64,000 nucleotides of DNA from Endomychus coccineus (taxonomy: Eukaryota; Arthropoda; Insecta; Coleoptera; Endomychidae). Shown piece after piece: positions 10,201 through 20,869 of this stretch. Position 1 is the first letter of the stretch. The number at the start of each line of letters is the position of its first letter. The position numbers were made by a program, and so were the translations under genes. Under the pieces are notes generated by a model that did not search any database, was not told where the DNA came from, and saw nothing but the letters and a program-made list of their open reading frames with translations. The stretch covers positions 163,927,111 through 163,991,110 of the forward strand of contig OY294069.1 of the NCBI GenBank assembly GCA_958510875.1. Reading direction: 5' to 3'.

Positions 10201-10688
10201 AGAATGTATTATTGTATAGAAGTCAATGGAGGACAGTTTGAACATTTGATTTAAACACGCAGAAGTAATTTTTTTCATTGTAAGCATAACAACACAATTC
10301 AATTTCTTTACGATTGTGATTTTGTGAAGATTCTTCAAGTTTGTATAAAAGGCTTAATAAAAATGAGCTTGTACATTGTACAAATAACCAAAATATTCAA
10401 GGTGGCGCATTCGAGCAACAAAATTAATTTTTGGCGAAAACGGTTCATCAAATTTACGTTTTTCATACACCGGTGTAAAGAAGCTTCCAAGACCTTTCAA
10501 ATGACCCTCTCGCCTATTCAATTTTGAGGGGTTGAAGCGCCCCCTATTAGGGGGTTGCTCATTCAAGCCTCAAATATACGTCAAAAGATGTCCCCGAAAC
10601 AAAATCATTCGACGTGTTGCGGGAGATTTTTCCACTCACTATGGGATAAGAAATATACGGGGTGGCTCGTCTGAGATGGAACACCTCG
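10201..10688 (-). repeat. Right long terminal inverted repeat
   Basis: Inverted partner of 8514-9016. It includes an antisense duplicate of the final codons of the transposase (MEVNGGQFEHLI region, 10221-10250). Duplication of coding sequence into the opposite end suggests the long TIR arose by a foldback or gene-conversion event. Confidence 0.82.
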
Positions 10689-10690
10689 TA

Positions 10691-10972
10691 TGGTCATCGC
10701 ATATGATCTTATATGTAGGAAATGTAGAGTGGCAGTAGAAACTGCCACTCACATCATGTTGCAATGTTCTGCATTCGCATCGATACTCCGAAGAGTCAAA
10801 ACTGTTCCCAGAAGAACTTGTGGAAGCCAGCGTTGGCAATATTATGGAATTCTGGGGTCCCACAAACCTGCTAGGATAGAATGGGCCTCTGACCACGAGG
10901 TGCACAATGAGCCCAACTGAGTGGCCTGAGTGCAATTGGGGCTGAGTCTCCTCCCCTCAAATGATGATGATG
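10691..10972 (+). mobile_element. R1-clade-like LINE, right part (zinc knuckle and 3' tail)
   Basis: This continues the LINE split by the mariner. YDLICRKCRVAVETATHIML followed by QC gives the C-x2-C-x7-H-x4-C knuckle found at the end of ORF2 in R1-like LINEs. The same position at 16.3 kb reads CRGCGVEDETPMHVLCQC. The frame ends at 10920. A short 3' UTR then ends in a (TGA)n-type tail near 10960-10975, taken as the LINE's 3' end. Confidence 0.75.
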
Positions 10973-11296
10973 ATGGCAAAAAGACGTAGCTAGCCAGATA
11001 AGAAGGCCTACCTGTAGTTGTTATATCAGATTCGACATAAAGTTCATGCATAAATATCCCAAAAGATCGACTGATGTGTTCGTATCCATATTTATTGCAA
11101 GTATTGAGTTTCCAGAATATAGTCACTTTCATTGTATCCTTCAACTTCGAACGAATTTATAGTAAAAACAACTCTTTCAGACTCTATGATTTGACCAGCC
11201 TCTCTAATCTGATTTCCTATCGTAATGTCCAGACTTTGATGTAAAATATGGATGCTGCATTTTAATACGAATCGTTCACCATTGAATTTGTTTCAG

Positions 11297-11552
11297 GGCT
11301 TTCCTGAATGATATGGAAAACATTGGACCTTTCATTGTGATTGCCTTGATGTATTTATTCACGAATCCAGAGACTCGACTGGTCTTCACTCTCTTCATTA
11401 TATTCCTAGTCGTACGAGCGCTTCATAGTTTTGTTTATGTAATTTTCGTAATACGGCAACCGGTTAGAGCAACTTTGTTTGGTATTGGATTTGTTATTAC
11501 TGGTTACATGTGCATACGAGTAGCGTTGCACGGGTTTTTACTCTTACTATAG
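11297..11552 (+). CDS. Mgst1: Microsomal glutathione S-transferase 1, exon 3 (terminal)
   Basis: The terminal exon follows the acceptor TTTGTTTCAG. Its first base completes the arginine split after exon 2, giving VERVRRAFLNDMENIGPF. The remaining 84 residues hold three hydrophobic segments, the MGST1 topology of four helices including exon 1. RALHSFVY keeps the Arg and Tyr spaced as in vertebrate MGST1, and RQPVR keeps the Arg of the conserved PQPxR loop although the first proline is replaced by Arg. The usual RRAH histidine, a glutathione-site residue in the mammalian enzyme, is Phe here. The total protein is 163 residues, against about 155 for typical members. The stop is TAG. No AATAAA lies between the stop and the mariner-like relic at 11826. 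The first one, 11863-11868, is inside that element. Confidence 0.9.
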
Positions 11553-11825
11553 TTATTCGAACTACTATTTTATGATGAGGATATAGGTTATTATTGGGTT
11601 AGCCATTGACAATTTTTTCAGCTAACAATTCCTTCTAGTCGGGTCTTCTCTTTGATAAGAACCATAACAATAGAGGAAGCAAAAGATTATCAGAGAGTGA
11701 CGAATTTTATTTTGGAATGCCAGATGATGCAATAATGTTATATAGTGAATAGCATTACTAATGATAGGAAGCGATGATATAATTTTATTTGAACTACCAT
11801 TTTAAAGTCTTATTTTACACATATA

Positions 11826-13079
11826 ACGGGTGGGTCATCGGAAGAAATCTTTTCAAAATCTTAATAAAACACAAACGGCTAGATGGAATTTCATGATCTT
11901 GCATTTATTTTGTAGCCAAGAGTATCCGGTTATACATGGAATATGACATCAGACAAATGGCTGCCACGGCCTGCGTTACAATAGTCCATTCTCCCTACCC
12001 AATTATTCTGAACTTTTCCCAACGTTTGCGGCTCTATCTCAGCAATGGCATTTTGGATATTGACTTTAAGATCTTCAATCGTTGCTGGATCGTTGGCATA
12101 ACAACGTTCTACAACGGCACCCCAGAGATAAAAGTCTATGGGCGTCAAATCGCAGCTCCTTGTTGGCAATTCACATCTCCACGACGGCTGATTACACGAT
12201 TTTTTCAAGCTAGTGTGGCATGTCGCCCCATCTTTTCAGAACGAGATGTTGCCTACATTCAAACCAGCAATTTGCTCCCAAAAAAAATTGCTATCATGGT
12301 CCTATAGCGGTTTCCGTTGACCGTTTCACCAGATTTAAAGAAAATGGGCCGATGATGCCGCGGGCTCATAATCCGCACCATACAGTCACTCGTTCGGGAT
12401 GCATTGGCTGCTCAACGATCACGTGTAGGTTTTTCGATGCCCAAATCCTGCTGTTTTGCTTGTTTACATAGGCCCCGAGATGAAAATGTGCTTCATCGAA
12501 GAAGATAATTTTTCGCAAAAATTCACTATCGGCTTCCAGCTGCTCTAAGGTCCAATTAGCGAAGTTGTATCGGAGTGGATGGTCAACCCTCTCCAACTGC
12601 TGTGTTATTTGGAACTTATAGGCGAATAAAACCGATGTCTTTATGCAAAATACGCCTCATGGTAGTGCCACTAATGTTCAATTGCTGAGAGCGATGACGA
12701 GTCGATGTTCTCGGGTTGGCTTGCACACTACGGGCTACAACAGCAATATTCTCGGGTGTACGACGGACGAGCGTGTGTAACTCTAGTACGGTCCACCAGC
12801 ATACCAGTTTCACGAACTTCATGCACAATCTTCAGAACACTTGCATTTGGTACATATTCGCGACCGAATTTTGTACGCAATTTCCGCACTGATTCTGCAA
12901 TACACGAATTACATTCAAAGTAAATTTTTAACATTTCCTGACGTTCATCAAGCGTATAGCGTGCTATTTCGTTAACCGGGTGTTGTATACTGGAGAACTG
13001 TCATACATCAGATATTAAATATCATGAAAGTACAAATGAAGTGGTAGTTGAAAAAGATTTCAAGACATGGCCCACCCTA
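11826..13079 (-). mobile_element. Mariner-like element, degraded, third subfamily
   Basis: Terminal inverted repeats are recognisable. The left end begins CGGGTGGGTCAT at 11827, and the right end reads back as GGGTGGGCCATG from 13077, with a shared GAAATCTTTT further in. TA dinucleotides flank both ends. The roughly 1.25-kb size and minus-strand transposase relic fit a Tc1/mariner element. It lies just downstream of MGST1. Confidence 0.75.
11930..12934 (-). pseudogene. Mariner-like transposase relic
   Basis: Pieces appear in order on the minus strand. 12728-12934 is the helix-turn-helix region (ESVRKLRTKFGREYVPNAS). 12616-12828 holds TRHRSQQLNISGTTMRRILHK. 12366-12596 carries the first catalytic aspartate (IIFFDEAHFHLGAYVNKQN). 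11930-12208 carries SCDLTPIDFYLWGAVVERCY and a C-terminus ending HLSDVIF. Near 12240 a frame reading KDGATCHT keeps the second aspartate but with Q to K before it. At least three frameshifts separate the pieces, so it is not functional. Confidence 0.8.
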
Positions 13080-13291
13080 TAAGAATAAAATTGTGAGTCG
13101 TACCTGTTTTTTTAATATTAAAGTAGTTCAACAAACTATATTGAGTTGGAGGATTGTGAATAGATGGCACAATGAGGATAATTGGCACCCTGGGCCATAT
13201 TACCCGCCAGGCCATATTTACCGCTAGTACCTTATACAGTTTTCTTCTCTAATACAAATGATAATATGTCTTCTTTTCCTTCTGCATATTT

Positions 13292-13591
13292 TCACTTGTT
13301 GGTGTCCGTTCCTGCATCATTTTCCAACCTCATGTTCGAAATACCTTTACCCAACCTTCCTATATGGATGCTATACCTGGTGTAGCTCTGGGTGACGGGA
13401 ATGTTCTTTTTTAATCGAAAGTTAAATTTTGCTCTATCGAAATATGCATTTATGGTATACCGAAGACATTGTGCTTTTTGCGGGTGATTTTCCTGATTGA
13501 TCTTCTGTTTGCCAAGCTCGTTACCCTCTGAATGGGTCAACTCCACTTTATACATGCCGCAGGCTACTTTCTTGGGCGACTTGAATCTCAA
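13292..13591 (-). other. Unidentified 99-codon frame, protein-like
   Basis: This open frame includes RFKSPKKVACGMYKVELTHS and NHPQKAQCLRYTINAYFDRA. The balanced composition and basic-aromatic pattern look like real or formerly real coding sequence, but I do not recognise the family. There is no clear acceptor at its 5' side. It could be a fragment of a transposon accessory protein or an exon of a host gene. Confidence 0.25.
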
Positions 13592-13599
13592 ATTGAATC

Positions 13600-14655
13600 A
13601 AAATCAAATCTTGTAGAATATCGATTCATATGTTGAATATATTACTGTACTAGCACAATATTTTCCTTAACATAAATCTAACATTTTAGCCATATTATGT
13701 TCGAGGTTTGTGTATGTAATGTAAAATACATTTCGCGAAGGAATTACTAGGTTCTATGACTTTTTCCACCCTTTCGTTTGAAGAACTATGTTTCCTCATT
13801 TAGCATCGCCCATTTGTCACATATTATAGGTTCATATTTTTTCCAAATCAACATCTGGGTTATCTAAAGCGTTTTGAGAAACGCAACTCCACAAACTAAA
13901 ATATCCTCTTCCTAGAATATTTTCATTCTAAATCATCAAATGTCTTAGGTCCTTTTCCATTCTCATCAGGTGAAGCAGATTTTCCAGAATATGATCCGAT
14001 AGTCCAAAATTGATTAACTAGTGACAGGTACGTTGTGAATCGTAATATAGGGAAATCAGGAACTGTGAGCATTATTCATAGTTTCCTGCACCATTTTGAG
14101 TCCCATCGTCTTAATATTATACTGTATAGGGTGACTGATTGTTGCATAATACTCTCCAACCTCCAAATATAATACACTGTTATGTAGATTTGTTTCAATT
14201 TAGAATATTGCATATACAATACATAGTATTGGTTTATTTCCAGTTGAATTATTCCAACGAATGAAAGATACATATGTGCACAACCAATCATGCAGCTTCT
14301 AGCTCACATCAATTGTAATAACTCACTATTTATGAGTGTATCAACGTATTGATTGGATCAATGTCAAGAGAAATTCTCGCTCAACAGCGACTCGGGACGT
14401 TTCGTATCCCTAGCGCGCATAAAAATATATATTCATGTATTATTTTTTGTTATTAAACATGTTGTTCAGAATTCTCCACTTATGCATTCTTATTTCAATA
14501 ATTCACCTATTTTATCGACCAGGGAAAGAACTACTTTCAAAATTCAACCTACGTTCATCATGAAATAAGTATATTTACTCTATGTATTCGCGATCATTTT
14601 GAAAATTTAGGAAACGGAGAAGGAGATCGGTAGAATGACTGTCATAGATACCTTC
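13600..14655. other. Intergenic, nothing recognised
   Basis: AT-rich spacer. Short frames at 14076-14291 and 14353-14568 carry no motif I can name. Confidence 0.3.
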
Positions 14656-14656
14656 A

Positions 14657-14750
14657 GATAGATAGATCTTTATTGGAGTATATATACTACACATAAAAAT
14701 GACAAGGCTATAACACATCTAAGCAAGTACAAAACAACAAATTTACAATG
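14657..14750 (-). mobile_element. LINE 3'-end scrap with ATCT microsatellite tail
   Basis: On the minus strand the sequence ends CCAATAAAGATCTATCTATC, a polyadenylation-like signal followed at once by an ATCT repeat. This is how CR1/L2-type LINEs finish. Only about 90 bp of 3' UTR is present. It abuts the 3' side of the PLE that follows. Confidence 0.5.
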
Positions 14751-14759
14751 TCTCAGTTG

Positions 14760-15600
14760 GTGAGAAATGGATGAAGATTTCAGTATTAACATATTATTTG
14801 TTCTGGAAACCTCCTCAAGCTCAACAGTTATAAGAGACTACTCTCACCTGGACATGAATCTGAAGTCATTAAATATTTTTTTCGCTCATATATTTCCATT
14901 CCTTCTGAATCACCTAGATATTTGTCAATACTGTATTTCGAAAGTGATAAACTTGCGAACTGTATTTAAAATGTGTTCTGCTATTGCTTATTCTTGACAT
15001 GTTCTTTATACTGAGTTACAATATTCTTTCTATCTACTAGCATTTTGCACATGATTCATTCGATTTTTCAAATTCCAGGTTACCAATTTTGAACATGACT
15101 CATAATCTATTCTGTAAAACCCGCATTTTCCAAAGTCAGAAACTCTTTCAAAGGTGTTGCCTAAGCGATTTTTTTAGCTTGTTCTTCCATCTATAAAAGG
15201 GTTGTAATGCAAATTATGGAATTTATTCATTACTGAAGGTTGATAAGTCGAGCGTTCGAATTTTATTGAACTATCGAAAGGAAGTGGGTATAATTTGGTT
15301 AATTGGTTAAGTTACAATTTCCTTTTTTTATAGAAATTAAATTATTGATCAAATATTTGTCATAACCATTATTGTCCAACTCTATTTGTTGAAATTTCTG
15401 AACTTTGTTGTTCTAATTTTGCTGGCTCAAAGGAAAATTCGATAATCTCTAAATAAGACTATCAAATGGAGCTGTTTTGGAATTAAATGTTGTAACTGAA
15501 TCTGCTGGAGTAAAACTGTTGAATTCAGGGAAGCCACTTCCTAATATTGCGAGGATATTTTGCTGCTTTTCTTATATTCGTTTTGCTACACTTAGGTAGC
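14760..15600 (-). mobile_element. Penelope-like element fragment (family P)
   Basis: Minus-strand sequence aligns with the 54-kb and 27-kb copies over the RT C-terminal end and linker (NSFTPADSVTTFNS, then KTAPFD) and over the region before the stop, where the 54-kb copy encodes HSIDKYLGNLEGIEM. Frames are broken. The terminal repeat with the hammerhead-like core is missing, replaced by the LINE scrap at 14657-14750. Confidence 0.6.
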
Positions 15601-16080
15601 GGCTGAGATAGGGGTTTACTTATGTGTATGTGGATCCCAAGAAAAGTCTTATGTTGAATAATCACTATATTTAACACATGTACATCTGTATTTACAGGTT
15701 ACTATCTTCTCTTTACAGGTCGAATGATATTTTGATATTGCTTTCTCATCACCAAAACTGACATGACGATGGCCCATATTTGCGTTGTGGGGTGACAATA
15801 ACCCCCCTACAATCGTGTGTCTTCCAAATATTTATGGGAGACTATTAAAGCACTTTCTTGGGACCTTTGCCACTCATGAATTCACTTATTATTATTTTTA
15901 TAATAGCTTATGCTGAATTGGAAGATACAGGTATTTTATCAAAATCAAATGCCACAGTGACAATCGATAGAATGAAAATCAGAAGAGCCCGAATAGCACA
16001 ACGTGAACTTCGTATGGTCAAAGATACGGAAAAACCTGCTATTATAGGATTATTTCTTGATGGCAGAAAGTATGAAACAC
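15600..16080. other. Intergenic, nothing recognised
   Basis: No convincing feature. A frame at 15858-16112 (+) overlaps the 5' edge of the next LINE relic and has no recognisable domain. Confidence 0.3.
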
Positions 16081-16084
16081 TGGC

Positions 16085-16677
16085 ATTTTTCATGCCACAG
16101 CGAAATCTGTAATCCAAAAATGGCTCGAGATAGAGCACCGTGCCTACTGAAGAGAGCTGCCTCGTATGTCGCACTCCATGCGACTGATGAGAAATCTCCA
16201 GTCGCAACGAGTGAAAAATCTGCTGACGTTCAGCAGACAAGAAATACAGAGTCTTGTTGCATTCCTGACCGGACACGCACCATGCAACAAACACCTATAC
16301 ACGATGGGACTGGTAGAACAGCCCACTTGCAGGGGTTGCGGCGTGGAAGATGAGACACCTATGCATGTGCTGTGTCAGTGCACGGCATACGCGGTTGGTC
16401 GTCGGACATACCTCGGAGACGATAAGACAACACCCGAGGAAATCAGAAGTATCCCCTATATCAGGTATATTCATAGAATACACCGGACTGATGAGGCGGT
16501 AGAAACATGTAAGGGCACAATAGGACTATAATGACCGCAGTGCAGTGGGGCTCCACTTAGGATGAAGAACCAACTTCACGGAGGAGGGGTTTTAGTCGGT
16601 AGGAATCTGGCACACCCGGGGGCATGGGCACCCGAGGCGTCCATGCAAGATTTCCCATCCTCTACGCAAAAAAACCG
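16085..16677 (+). mobile_element. R1-clade-like LINE 3' end (ORF2 C-terminus and 3' UTR)
   Basis: The frame 16166-16531 encodes the ORF2 C-terminus: MRNLQSQRVKNLLTFSRQEI, then FLTGHAPCNKHLYTMGL, then the zinc knuckle CRGCGVEDETPMHVLCQC, then a tail with RSIPYIRYIHRIHRTDE. One in-frame stop precedes it (EIEHRAY-stop). A GC-richer 3' UTR with GGGGGCATGGGCACCCGAGG ends at CCTCTACGCAAAAAAA, a short A tail. It is the same clade as the LINE at 7880 but a different family with a different tail. The element is 5'-truncated. Confidence 0.82.
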
Positions 16678-16679
16678 TC

Positions 16680-18300
16680 TTTTAGTTCTATTTTGCTATA
16701 TTTAAAGGCATTTGAGGAACCTTCAAATGTTAATATTTCAATTTGAGATTTTATAGGTTATTTTCTACAACCTTAAGCAGTACATTAATAAGTATGTCAT
16801 GATCATTCTACAAAAATTAGAGAGAAAATAGAAATAGTTAAGAGGCTCAAAGTTCATATCTTATCTAATATGGCGTTCCTTTGAGGAACCTCAAGATAAA
16901 AAGTCACAAGTTTTATTTTTCGCTTCCTATATTTTGATAGTAAGAAGCATATTTTTTCAGCTATGACATGAAGGTATTTAATTTTTCTTTATTTTCGTTA
17001 ATTTTCGTTTACTTATTATTATCTGAAATAAGTTGTATCATGAAGATATGAACTCAATTACAATCCTTTGCACCATTCAGTTTCATAATGCAGATATTTC
17101 AAACATTTCAAAATAATGTATTTCTCATACAGAACTGATTTTTTTGCACTCCGTCTAGATTGGAATATGTGATAGTAGTCTCCCGGGGAATAATCAATCA
17201 AAGCATCTTTAGGGAATGCGATTAAACTCATCCAATCTCATTTACTACTCAAACATGTTCAGAATATGTATGGTTTTCTTCGTTAATGGTTATAACTGTT
17301 TATGTTTAATGACACAATTATAAAAGAAATTTTCTAGACTGAATGTAAACAGAGATTAGAATCTCCAGCAGACATTGTAAATAACTTCTAGTTATATAAA
17401 GTACCAGGCAATCAGAAACAATATTAAAGTGAACAGTGGGAAGAAAAATTATGACCACAATAAATTGTGCTTTATTGAAGATAAATCGTTCAGTTGAAAT
17501 TTAGGACTTACGTTTTTATACCTCATAAATCATGGCTTGCTAGAGCTAGGAAAGTAAAGTGTGGTATTTTCTGTGGATGCACTTTATTATTGCTAAAATA
17601 GCAGGTGGTTCCATTTGAGAATAGGAGTAAGAAACAGCGATAACTATGAGTGTTGAATCTAACGATCGCAAGGAATTGCTACGGTTCGTGGTACCTAATA
17701 CAATTACAGAATTCACGGAATTAGAAACGCTAAGTAAACTTTTCACGTTTCAGCATGGCGGCACTGAAAGCTACAGAATCTACGACGGTTAAGGTTATTT
17801 TCATTCAACCGTTTGAATCTTTGAAAGCTTTTCGATATCGTAATGCTTCCGCATTTTCATGAATATTTTCGATTCATGAATATATTGTACTTATAATGAT
17901 CTTCAATCAAATAAGTTCTTCACGTTTTCGTACTCTTCTTCCGAACAGTTACAAAATAATGGCGACTGTGAACATCCGCGTATCACTTGCATACCACTAT
18001 GGCATGCCTTTCGTTTAAAGATTTGCTGTAGCTGGACAGGGAAGTACCTGTGATTATTATTCGAGCTACCCTGGCATGACTCGTGACGTGAATGTGGATG
18101 TGCAACTTTCAAACCCTAACCATCCGGTTGGGCAACAAACTATCACTGAGAAGTTGAGTTGTTGCCATTACCATGAACTAGAAAACATTCAGTCCCAATA
18201 CAACCTAAATCAATTCTTTCCAGTAACGATCACTAAGATACCATTGCCAAAACTTTGATGGAACAGACAGCTGTTTTGCTGTTCTCCTTAGCTCGTCAGT
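16680..18300. other. Spacer; possible short frame 17646-17792 (+)
   Basis: Mostly featureless AT-rich DNA. A 48-codon plus-strand frame at 17646-17792 (MSVESNDRKELLRFVVPNTI onward) has good coding character and precedes the cysteine-rich relic at 18.5 kb. It could be a first exon of that unit, but there is no clean donor. Confidence 0.2.
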
Positions 18301-18559
18301 GAAACATGGCAGATGTGAAGTCACTGGTCAACCAGCTCTAGCAGTAATATAATTACCACCTTCGGAAATATTTGCGAACCTAGTTGTTCCAACAGAATGT
18401 GCCGGAAAGCAGATATCCCACTGGGAATGTGATTTACAATGCCACGCATTGTAATAGAATTGTCGCATACCAAAGAATCAATGGGGTACTTATAACTGTT
18501 TCCCAGTCGATTTCCAAGGCAAATCAGAACTTGTAGGGCTACTCGCAAAGGATAATATT

Positions 18560-19231
18560 TTGCTAAATACTACAGAAATTTTTGAAAAATCCCGCATCCA
18601 TCAACGAAGCGTTGATGTTGCAGGACAAGTCATCTCTGTGGCATTGTACGATGGTGCCACATGCACTAACACGGTACCTCAACTCCGTTCCAGAAAATTC
18701 ACTCAATCTGCGACCAAAATAAGGTTAATCTGTCTCCATTACCAGCTTCACCTGATGTGGCGAACTCGTTAGCTAAATAATCTATCTTCAAGTTCAAGCT
18801 GTGTTGGGAAAATCCCTCCGATCTCTTGAATTGATGTTCGAAAAAGATGGTGCAAGTACTGGAACTAGAAATCAGTACAAGAAAACCAGCGCTCGAAAAC
18901 ATGAAGCTAATCACCTGCGGGTGTGAAATCAATAATTGTGGTGCAGCTTGCGGAAGCAGAAGAGCCAGTGTTGAGTGTTCAGTCGCTTGCAAGTACTGTG
19001 TAGGGGAAAACTAGATCAACATGATTTTATTCGAAATAACTGAGATTAATGAGGTTCCCTCACAAGTTAACCAATGGCCCTCTACATTAATTAGTGTAGC
19101 GAACGACAATGTGCGAGACATTGAACGAGAGTCAACGACGGGGACATCATCAAGCTTCATTGAAAGAGCACACACCATTGAAGAACCGCTAAAGAAGAAA
19201 CATGAATTAAGAGGACAAGCCATCAGAGTAT
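18560..19231 (+). pseudogene. Relic of a multicopy insect cysteine-rich protein
   Basis: Plus-strand pieces read IHQRSVDVAGQVISVALYDG, then a QLRSRKFTQSATK segment. After frameshifts comes KPALENMKLITCGCEINNC followed by a cysteine-rich stretch to 19012 with spacing C-x-C-x4-C-x3-C-x8-C-x3-C-x2-C. This order (an LYG-LRxxKF segment, a lost LPPT/WGW segment, then a C-terminal cysteine cluster) recalls a family repeated many times in insect genomes and probably spread with mobile DNA. After one stop the frame reopens at 19021-19231. I do not know the family's function. Disruption by stops and shifts marks this copy as dead. Confidence 0.4.
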
Positions 19232-19234
19232 AAT

Positions 19235-20865
19235 ATCTTCCACGAGTCAACAGTGTTTTACAGTATTTTTTCAAAATCAACATCAACATAGTTATGTTTA
19301 ATTGATGGTTAATTGGTTATTGACAAAATCTTGCACAAAGCGTTAACACTGGCGTATAGAATAGGTTGGCGTTTTTTCCTGCATTCTGTGAATTGCAAAA
19401 TCAAATCCAAAAATTCAAACTGTTTTTGGAAATGTTCAAGTGTTTCAAAAATTTTCAAGGAGTTAGTACACAACTTTTTGGTTTCCAAAGATTGATGAAA
19501 GAAAGTTCGGCCATTTTTTCCATAAAATTCTTATAGATTTACTGTACTAAACTCAAATGAGAAAAAATGGCCTAGGTAATAATGGGACCTGTAGACATTT
19601 GCTCGCTTATTGCGTGGTCAAAACTTTCAACAGAAGCAAGAACTTCAGGACATACAACACGACAGTAGAGGAAATGACACCGTTGGAGGCGGAAAATCGT
19701 AATCATTCCGAAGGATACAATATAGTCCTTCGTTGATGCATCAGAAACAATATACCTCATAATTTTAATGATCAACTACCAACTATCAACGTGTGATCAA
19801 AAATTATTCAATACTTACAGATCTCAATAGTCATATTGTGCAGGAAAGACATGAAGGATCAGAAGTCTAAATCAAGATCTGAGTAAAAAGGCTCAAACGA
19901 GTTCCGAAAGTTTTCACACGTAATACTATTTCAGCGTTCTGTCTTCTAATTATCGATACTGATAATCTCTAGAGTTGTAACAATGTTGAACGAAATTCAA
20001 CAAGTTCGACATAAACTAATTATAGGATGAAAAATGGGAAAGATAAATTGTCAGATAGTAACGGACTGAAATAATAAAGTGTGTGCCTCAGGCACTTTGG
20101 AAACGTTTATTTGCAAGCAACCCTCGCACTCTGTTAGTCGTTTTTGCGGAAATGGGTCAAGAGATGCTTGTGACAGAAAATCCACTTAAGCGAGCTAAAT
20201 TCTCATCTAAGCACATCAATTGTAGAAGGTATACCGCAAGAAGCAATCGTCAATTCATAGTCATTCCCATTTATTCAACTGGTGAATCAACAATCAGATT
20301 ACTTTCTTATCGAGAGCATTCGATTGGATAGCAACGGTATCCACGACATATGAACGAGGGATAAAAACAAAGAAGTATTATGTTGAATTGATGCGTTATT
20401 ATTGGTTTATGTTTATGTGGAGGTATGTTCTATTTAATTCATCAGGGCATCTCATTTTAAGACTCTATTTTCAATCCACGAGAACTTGAAACTTAATCTA
20501 ATAGAGAATATCACAAATTTTGAGTGACAAAAATCACTGGCATACGGGATTGGTTCGCAGAACAATAAGAAGAACGCTGGAATGAGGCTCATCACATGCA
20601 CCACAGGAAACAATTATCGAAGATCATGAAAAACTACCCATTATGAATAGGAACGAGTAACTAATGATAGCAGATCTCTTTCGTAATGAAATTCAATAAT
20701 TTTATAGTATATATATTTATACATATGTTTATACTTTTCTTCACTTTAATACCTGGTCGACGACATTGCAGCAATCTCGCCGGAAAAATCACATCAATTA
20801 AACGAAGCTTTTCCTCCCCACGTCAGTAAGTAGCTTTAGGTTCCCGAATCATGTGCTCTGATTAT
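19235..20865. other. Spacer, nothing recognised
   Basis: No domain, RNA gene or repeat seen. The frame at 20083-20331 (+, 82 codons) lacks recognisable motifs. Confidence 0.3.
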
Positions 20866-20869
20866 TCTT

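Larger units (their letters stand above)
8514..10688 (-). mobile_element. Mariner-like element with ~490-bp terminal inverted repeats
   Basis: A 2175-bp element is flanked by TA at 8512-8513 and 10689-10690. Its arms, 8514-9016 and 10201-10688, are imperfect inverted copies beginning AGGTGTTCCATCTCAGACGA just inside the ends. The transposase relic lies between them on the minus strand. Its last roughly 17 codons fall inside the left arm, so the right arm carries an antisense copy of the gene's 3' end. The element is inserted in a LINE. Joining the two LINE flanks at one TA restores an uninterrupted frame reading HLHMVIAYD. Confidence 0.85.

Noticed and set aside
15908..16294. 128-codon minus-strand frame
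   Set aside because: It overlaps the LINE ORF2 C-terminus antisense and has no recognisable motif.
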